Notes under the pieces: model-generated
What the model saw: only the letters and a program-made list of their open reading frames with translations
What the model was told of the DNA's origin: nothing
Database searches by the model: none
Position numbers and translations under genes: made by a program
NCBI GenBank assembly: GCA_001466705.2
Contig: LATX02000202.1
Location: 248,001-312,000 of the forward strand
Source: Moniliophthora roreri
Taxonomy: Eukaryota; Basidiomycota; Agaricomycetes; Agaricales; Marasmiaceae
Direction of reading: 5' to 3'
DNA: 64,000 nt
Shown: positions 58,225-64,000 of the stretch, one piece after another
Layout of the letters: each line of letters starts with the position of its first letter
How positions within the stretch are numbered: the stretch's first letter is position 1

Positions 58225-61066
58225 TTCAGTGGGAGAGTTCCTTGAAATTTGCTCTAGTCGTATCCTGAGCTGGCGGCATATACAGTAGATCTTGTAGCGC
58301 TTACCTGCTTTGATTTTATTTTGCAAAGAGTCAAAGAATGGTAGCGTTCAAGAAGGACTGACTGATGTTCTCTAGGATAGAAAATGGGGAGTGAGATACT
58401 ATGTCGCAAGGTTTTTATCCTTGTCCAACAAGCCGAAAGTGGGTTTCCAGAACATATCCGCATCGGTTTTTCGTGTCAGCACATTACTTGACATCGCAAA
58501 TGGACCTGCGTCTGTAACATCTCGTCGTTCTGAGGAGTCATTACCCCAGTAGGAACGATATATCAGGGTAAGAGCCCCAATCGGCTTCCTGATTTCCTTA
58601 AACAGACTACATGTCTTACTTTTTGGAAGAATGATGGGAACAGCTACGAGGTCGCTGCTGGAGTTGTCAGGTTCCTAATAGCTTGCCTTCCTTTGATATA
58701 TTCTGCCGCGAGTCGCTGCCATTGTTCGCCCATCGACCATGCTTGAAATAGATTTTCTCAAAAAGGTGGTCACAGGAGCAGGAGAATGCTTAACCGTAAT
58801 GATTGAGTCCTGATGTGGCTATGATTGTTACCTCTTTGACCTTTCCGGACCGACGAAGTCGTGGCAAAGGGTTCCGCTTTGATAGTATCGTCAGAAATGG
58901 GTTAATGTGTTTGTTGTCTCATACCTTGACGGTCCAACACAGCGAAGCGCACGGCTCCTGACCCGAGTGGTAGTACGAAATGTCCAGACCGGATTTGAGG
59001 TTTCCAGTGTAAAAACGTAAGTATCTCAGGAAAGACACCTGAGCTGGTTTTTGCGGTTTGTGTACGCTGGTTGTGGAATGCCGGGCCTATCAGGATTTTC
59101 CTACTTCTGCCCACTTTCCACGTTTAAGTACTCTCCAATTCTAGCTGTTCCATCCTTTCTAATGACATTTGGTGACAAAACAAGGTCCCACCCCACCAGT
59201 ACCAATTCCCAAACTACGTGGGCTCCTTAAATTTGCGATTTACGTGAAAAAATCCAGCAAGGCAGAAGGACAGGCAGCGGGATTCCAGACTCCGAAAGTG
59301 AGCCATCAAAATTTCTTCTAATGCCTAGAAAACGTTGACTTGGTCCAGTGAAAAACCGGGAAAGTGGTGGAGAGTGTGATTTCCTGGTGCCGCCTACATG
59401 ATTCCATTGGCTGCCTAAGGAGTTGACACTTTGCATACTTCGATGAAAAACATCTGCTGCGTGAAAATCGGATTGGGGAGTCCTATACCGAATGGCGTCA
59501 TGGCAGAAATAAATTCCGGCCCGATCAAAGCGGTAAAGAGCGCATGGGGACACTGACAATATAGGGGAAAGGGCAACAATACAACATCACAGGAGAACGG
59601 CACCTTTATGGGCCCTTCCAATAACGTCCATGGCCACACCCTTGTCCTGGATCCCTCCGACCCACTGCCTGAGATGAATCATATAATGACGGGATCAAGA
59701 CTTGCGAAATGATATGCATTCCGATGATCATTATCCGTATTTTTAATGCTGGTTATTACTTGATAGAGAGAGGACTCCTTTGACATAGTGCTCGAAGGAT
59801 GGGTAGGGCGATAAGACGAGTTCTGTACTACTCTATTACTGCTGTCGTCTAACACGAGCTCCCATATATCTCTTCCCATACTACTCTCGATCAACTCCGC
59901 CAACCGGCACGGTCCACCCAAAACATAGCGGCTATAGTATCACCGCTAGGGATCCGTCTACTTGATAGGCATGGTTAAACATCCTTTCTGATATGCAGCG
60001 CAACGAGTCCAGAAGTTGCGGCCATCAAACGCGCTGTCAACCAAGTGGCAGTGTGCAATTTGGTGTGCTCATCGTGACACAGGACTGGTTCCAGAACTGT
60101 CAACCATACCACCATGAAGATTAATATATTCATGCTTAGTTCGCTACTCATGCCTCTCAATCCACAGCTATGTCGCCCAAGTCGCTTGACTGGCTTTTTT
60201 CCCCATTTCTGCCAATGTTATGACCTCTCCAGTCACAAGCGGAGGTCAACGTTTGCACTCACCTCAACTGATAATGGGCTCAGAGTTTCCCTGCGAGTAC
60301 TAATCCATGTGGACCAGGTGATACAAACCGCACTGATGTTCGTCAAGAGAAGGATCAGGAATCAAAGAGCATGTCACGTTATGACGAAGGGCTAGGTCTT
60401 TTCATTTTGATTAATGAATCAGGAAAGGTCTACATGAGGAAAAGCATCGAATTGGTATAAGTGGAACCAGATACCACACCGAGCGGTACAGGTTAGCTCG
60501 ATAACTGATGGTTCGAGGCGGAGATGGTAGTAATAATATGGCTTCCTCGTTCAGTCAAGGAAATCCTAGACAAGGTGAGGCAATCAGTTTTGAATGTATT
60601 CAAAACTGGGTAGTTTGGTGACGACAATGTTGGTGGATTTGAGATACTTGCGCCGTTTGATCGTTCTCGCTCGTATCGCGCTCGTAAGGTGTATGTTATT
60701 CTTCAATGCGACGGTCAGGATCAAGGGAAAGGGTAGTCCGAGTAAATCCGAGGAAGAAGATCGACAGCCCGATTGCCGACTCCAAGGCACACCCGGCACC
60801 TGGATTTTCCCGCGCTTGTTTAGCTTTACCTATACCCACACTTGTTCACCTTCAACTTTCCCGTATCTCTGCGGATCCTTTGGGAAATCGGACTCGCATA
60901 CAGTTATCACTGTATCTCCTGGTGAATCTCAAGAACAAGGCGTGGAGCAATGGCTGAAAATGGAATGGCGGATACCTCAATATTCGTGTCACCCAGGTAT
61001 GTTGCAGAAGTCTGGCTAATTCATGGATGGATGTACATGTTGATCACCCTCATCTTCAAGCCTTTA
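58225..61066. other. Gene-poor interval
   Basis: Contains a DUF6699 C-terminal fragment (59832-59940) but no supported intact gene. The plus-strand frame at 60594-61019 (141 codons) is overlapped by another frame and has no family motif. Confidence 0.4.
59832..59940 (-). pseudogene. DUF6699 C-terminal fragment (member G)
   Basis: The minus-strand frame reads VLGGPCRLAELIESSMGRDI followed by WELVLDD, matching the end of protein B (LLGSRHRFAGLSRSSMGGDI, WELHV). Upstream the frame meets a TAG and no earlier part of the domain is seen, so this is a truncated relic. Confidence 0.62.
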
Positions 61067-61071
61067 AACGT

Positions 61072-61237
61072 TGTAGTAGGGGGACCGGGGCACGGAGCGG
61101 AGGTTCCAGGCCTGTTTGGCAGTGTTTGGCATGAGCTTCCGGCGCGTAGTCTACATTTCCGTGTACGTAGTTAGCTATCATCCAGAACCAGCATCGTGTC
61201 TTCGGCATTGCGATAGCTAGACCATCCGGCCCTCTCC
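61072..61237 (+). mobile_element. Short unclassified element, 166 bp, with perfect 5-bp target duplication
   Basis: Homologous to 51146-51317 over its length (about 80-85% by eye) and starts and ends the same way (TGTAGTAGGGGG to CCCTCTCC). It is flanked by AACGT on both sides (61067-61071 and 61238-61242). No coding capacity; no convincing terminal inverted repeat or Pol III boxes. Confidence 0.75.
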
Positions 61238-61445
61238 AACGTATACCCTGGATTGATAAAGAAGAGTACATAAGGGATGATCTCAAATCACTCAACTCGT
61301 TGCCAACCCTCCCCTTTACTCCCGGCACAATTCCGATGGAGTGATTACAATATGTCATAACGGAAGATATCCGGAGGAAGGTGACCTGTCGGTGATTCTT
61401 ATAAAGCTGGCTTCGATGGTGAACGGGGCTCCATCTCCAACTACG

Positions 61446-62365
61446 ATGACATCCAACCCAAGGACAATTCTAGTCACAGGTTCTAATACTGGCATTGGCT
61501 TTGAACTAGTCAGATTGCTAGCGTCAAAAGGTCATAATGTTTATCTGTCGTCGAGAAATGAAGAAGCTGGACACAATGCCTTGTACGCTTATTTTGCCTT
61601 CCAATCTCAAACATTGGATCCGACTGACAAAAAATTTTTTAGAAAGAGGCTGAAAGACGAGTATAACCTCGACGTCAATTATGTTCAGCTTGACGTGACG
61701 AGCGAAGATTCGATCGCTCATGCAAAGGCGAAAATCGAGGCCGCAGAAGGCAAACTGGATGCCCTGGTCAACAACGCTGGTGAGGAAATTCTCACTAAGG
61801 AATTTTGTCACTCCGTAACATGATATCTCTTGTTTTCCAGCAATCGCTATCATTGCCGGCATGCCTAGCAATTTCGACATGAAGGAGCTTACCCAGACTT
61901 TTGACACCAACTACCTCGGCGTTATTCGCGTTACTACTGCTTTCATTCCTCTCATTCGGAGGGCAGGGAACGGCGTTATCGTCAATGTTAGCTCTGAAGT
62001 AGGGTCACATACTTCCCAACTCCAGCTCCCCGATCTACTACCGCTTTCGTTGGCTATGTATTACGGTTCTAAAGCCGCTTTGAACTCGTATACTGTTGCT
62101 TTGTCTAGGGAGCTGAAAGAGGAAGGGATAAGGGTGAATTCTATTACGCCTGGGCTGACGGAAACCAAGTTGTCGGGATATGCGCGTGGAAGGTCTGCGA
62201 CAGAAGGGGCTGAGGTTATACTTCCTTGGGTACTGCTGAGTCCTGGCGAAGATAAGACAGGTATGTCCTTTACGTTGGATATGGATTTAGACTTATTTAC
62301 TCTTCTCGAAAGGTCTCTTCTACGGGCACGCGGTTAACGGCAAGGTAGAGGAGATACCATGGTGA
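61446..62365 (+). CDS. Short-chain dehydrogenase/reductase (SDR), 248 aa, four exons
   Basis: The N-terminus has the Rossmann motif TGSNTGIG for NAD(P) binding. NNAA follows strand 4 (the NNAG motif). The catalytic set is Ser in VIVNVSS and YxxxK in YYGSK, and the ITPGLTETKL segment follows. The layout fits classical cytosolic SDRs of the carbonyl-reductase kind; the substrate is unknown. Introns: 61583-61642 (60 nt, stop-free and in frame, recognised because removing GTACGC...TTTTTTAG restores the normal helix ALKRLKDEYNLDV), 61780-61840 and 62261-62312. Without the first, the protein would be 268 aa with an odd 20-residue insertion. The start is MTSNPRT at 61446; MVNGAPS at 61416 is also possible. 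Confidence 0.88.
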
Positions 62366-62789
62366 TACAGAGTCACTTGTCCTGGATATATCATACGGTA
62401 TGGCGTTTAGTAGGCAGGCTGAAATCGGTCCTCGCTTAGACGCGACTTTTAAGTTACCGGCCAAAACATCTGCGCCTTCTCCATACAATTTTACATTTCG
62501 GTAAGCTCCTTCGGTTCACCGGGGGCGGCCGCCTCAAGCGCCGGCATATTCATCATTCAACGTCCATCAGCGAACGCTTGATGCCCATTACCCCTTTGTC
62601 TAATGTGACCTTTATGCCAGAGGATGCGTTTCTCTTCCTCGTTCGACTTTTGCCGGATCTTCCTATTATCATCTGTACTCTTGCTCTGCTGCGACGGCTA
62701 GCGTGACCTTTGTTCAACAGATTTATATTATACTACTAAGGTAAAGAATTAAATATTCTCCATTATTTTCATTCTCGTTGGCCATTGAA
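62366..62789. other. Convergent intergenic: 3' flanks of the SDR and DUF6699-F genes
   Basis: Short convergent gap; no other feature seen. Confidence 0.4.
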
Positions 62790-63341
62790 CTACTTTTCGA
62801 GACGCATCTCCCAAACATCCTCACCCGAAGCAGACAGCCCGACTAGCCGGGTTCTTCCCCTAAGATACTCGAACTTCTTCATGCCACGCATTCCTCCGGA
62901 TCCATCGTCCCACTCCTGTAGGACACTGCATACAGTCCTCAAAATATCCGCCACTGTAACACCTCGCATACCGGTGGCGTGCACGGTAACTGACCACGGG
63001 AGCGAGTGGTGTTTTAAGGAAAGACTTGGAAGTGGTGGTTGGGTGGCCACGTCGTCAAAGCAAGGCAACGGTACCTCGTCTGCGAGGCGAGGTGACCATG
63101 TAACGTTCCAGTTGATTGACGAACAAGGTCGGAGTAGTGGATGAAGTAGAATTGGCCCGTTGCCTACTTTGTCGCTCTGGGATGGTAGAGGGACGCGGAA
63201 GTAAGGAGATTTAGAATGTAGGGGTGGCACAAATTTTGGCTGTGGATATATCGGTGGCGTCGGGCAATGGCTAGGACCATTTTTTTGCGACACGACTCCC
63301 AGACGTTCGTCAGGATAGTACAATGGAAAGGATGCATGCAT
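62790..63341 (-). CDS. DUF6699-like protein F, 183 aa
   Basis: Single exon from MHASFPLYYP. A Pro-rich N-terminus is followed by NGPILLHPLLRP, then LPSLSLKHHSLPWSVTVHAT, VTVADILRTVCSVLQEW, KKFEYLRGRTRLVGLSAS and GEDVWEMRLEK at the end. The LPWSVTVHAT and VTVADIL motifs are nearer to member A than to C, D and E. Function unknown. Confidence 0.72.
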   Translation of the reverse strand: MHASFPLYYPDERLGVVSQKNGPSHCPTPPIYPQPKFVPPLHSKSPYFRVPLPSQSDKVGNGPILLHPLLRPCSSINWNVTWSPRLADEVPLPCFDDVATQPPLPSLSLKHHSLPWSVTVHATGMRGVTVADILRTVCSVLQEWDDGSGGMRGMKKFEYLRGRTRLVGLSASGEDVWEMRLEK

Positions 63342-64000
63342 TTTTTATGCGAGATGGCGCAATGCAAGGCAGTTGAGAAAGGTCGCGTGGATTTGGAGAC
63401 TCAGCGGTTGTGTTAAATATTCGTCGACCGAGGCCGAAATTTAAAAACATGAAAAAGCGCTGGTTAAGGTTTTAGGAACAATTCTAAATACAGCGAATAG
63501 AAAAATAGAGATCATCAGGGGCTATGGTCCTAGTCATCAGATTTAATACATCATGGCAAGCATTATGAGAGGAGATATGGAGCCTGCACCGTATCGGCAC
63601 AAAGCGTGGCAGTTCTGTACGCTAGTTAAAACGGTCCCTCTTCCAATATTTGGAAGCCTGTGGGGTTGTGAGAAAATGACAGCTTGCAAGTGAACCAGAA
63701 ACGCCACATTATGCCCTAAATGCATTGACCAGCTTTGAGTACAGCCGGGAACACCCGTCTGCTTACGAGCGTTGCCGTAGTGCATTGAAGCAAGCCAGTG
63801 GATGATCAAAGTGATAAGTACAGCAGTTGGCGATGACAGTCATTGGAGCATCTGAGCCGAAGTGTTGGTAAACTGTACAAGGTAGGCAAACACGGGATTT
63901 CAAACAACCCGACTGGAGATGAACGGATATAAGCTTTATTGTTCATCAGAGTAATGACAGGTCTACTATGAGCAGCTCTAACCTCCCCCTAATCCGATCA
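63342..64000. other. Window end, no gene recognised
   Basis: Includes the likely promoter of DUF6699-F. The minus-strand frame at 63543-63809 is not supported by any motif. Confidence 0.4.

Noticed and set aside
60594..61019. 141-codon plus-strand frame before the SDR gene
   Set aside because: An overlapping alternative frame is equally open, and no motif is seen in either.

Overview
The window looks like a piece of nuclear genome from a basidiomycete, most likely an Agaricomycete (mushroom-forming fungus). The reasons are many short GT-AG introns (about 37-87 nt) with internal CTRAY branch sites, intron-containing tRNA genes, a basidiomycete-style F-box protein, seven-transmembrane and MFS genes, and an expanded family that matches my knowledge of the Agaricomycete domain DUF6699. 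No bacterial, plasmid, viral or CRISPR features were seen. All gene models were spliced by eye and rest on reading-frame continuity.

Layout. 2-10 kb: a Ser/Pro-rich protein of unknown function, a tRNA-Thr, an F-box protein, and a bZIP factor of the HAC1/XBP1 (Hxl1/Cib1) type. 10.9-11.24 kb: a 340-bp hAT-like MITE with a perfect 8-bp target duplication. 12-19 kb (minus strand): an 865-aa protein with a C-terminal calponin-homology-like domain, a DUF2306-like membrane protein and a seven-transmembrane protein. 20.4-22.2 kb: a nest of repeats containing a 528-bp inverted-repeat element whose empty site survives in a nearby duplicate. 22.3-24.1 kb: a DHA2-type MFS exporter. 27.8-63.3 kb: gene-poor DNA with six DUF6699 genes and one DUF6699 fragment, a possible small secreted protein, a 659-aa HMG-box transcription factor flanked by two tRNA-Thr genes, a three-copy degenerate tandem array (50.1-55.6 kb), and an SDR oxidoreductase.

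The strongest discovery candidate is in the bZIP gene. Its two reading frames are joined exactly by removing 35 nt (9221 to 9187, minus strand). The upstream junction lies in a 7-nt loop on a perfect 8-bp stem, and the downstream junction is a CTG/CAGC loop sequence. This is what is expected for an Ire1-type, non-spliceosomal unfolded-protein-response intron. The second theme is short, apparently non-autonomous mobile elements that can be delimited by empty sites inside the window's own duplicated sequence: 528 bp at 20.6 kb, 172 and 166 bp at 51.1 and 61.1 kb, and 313 bp at 52.9 kb. The third is the DUF6699 cluster, whose function is unknown.
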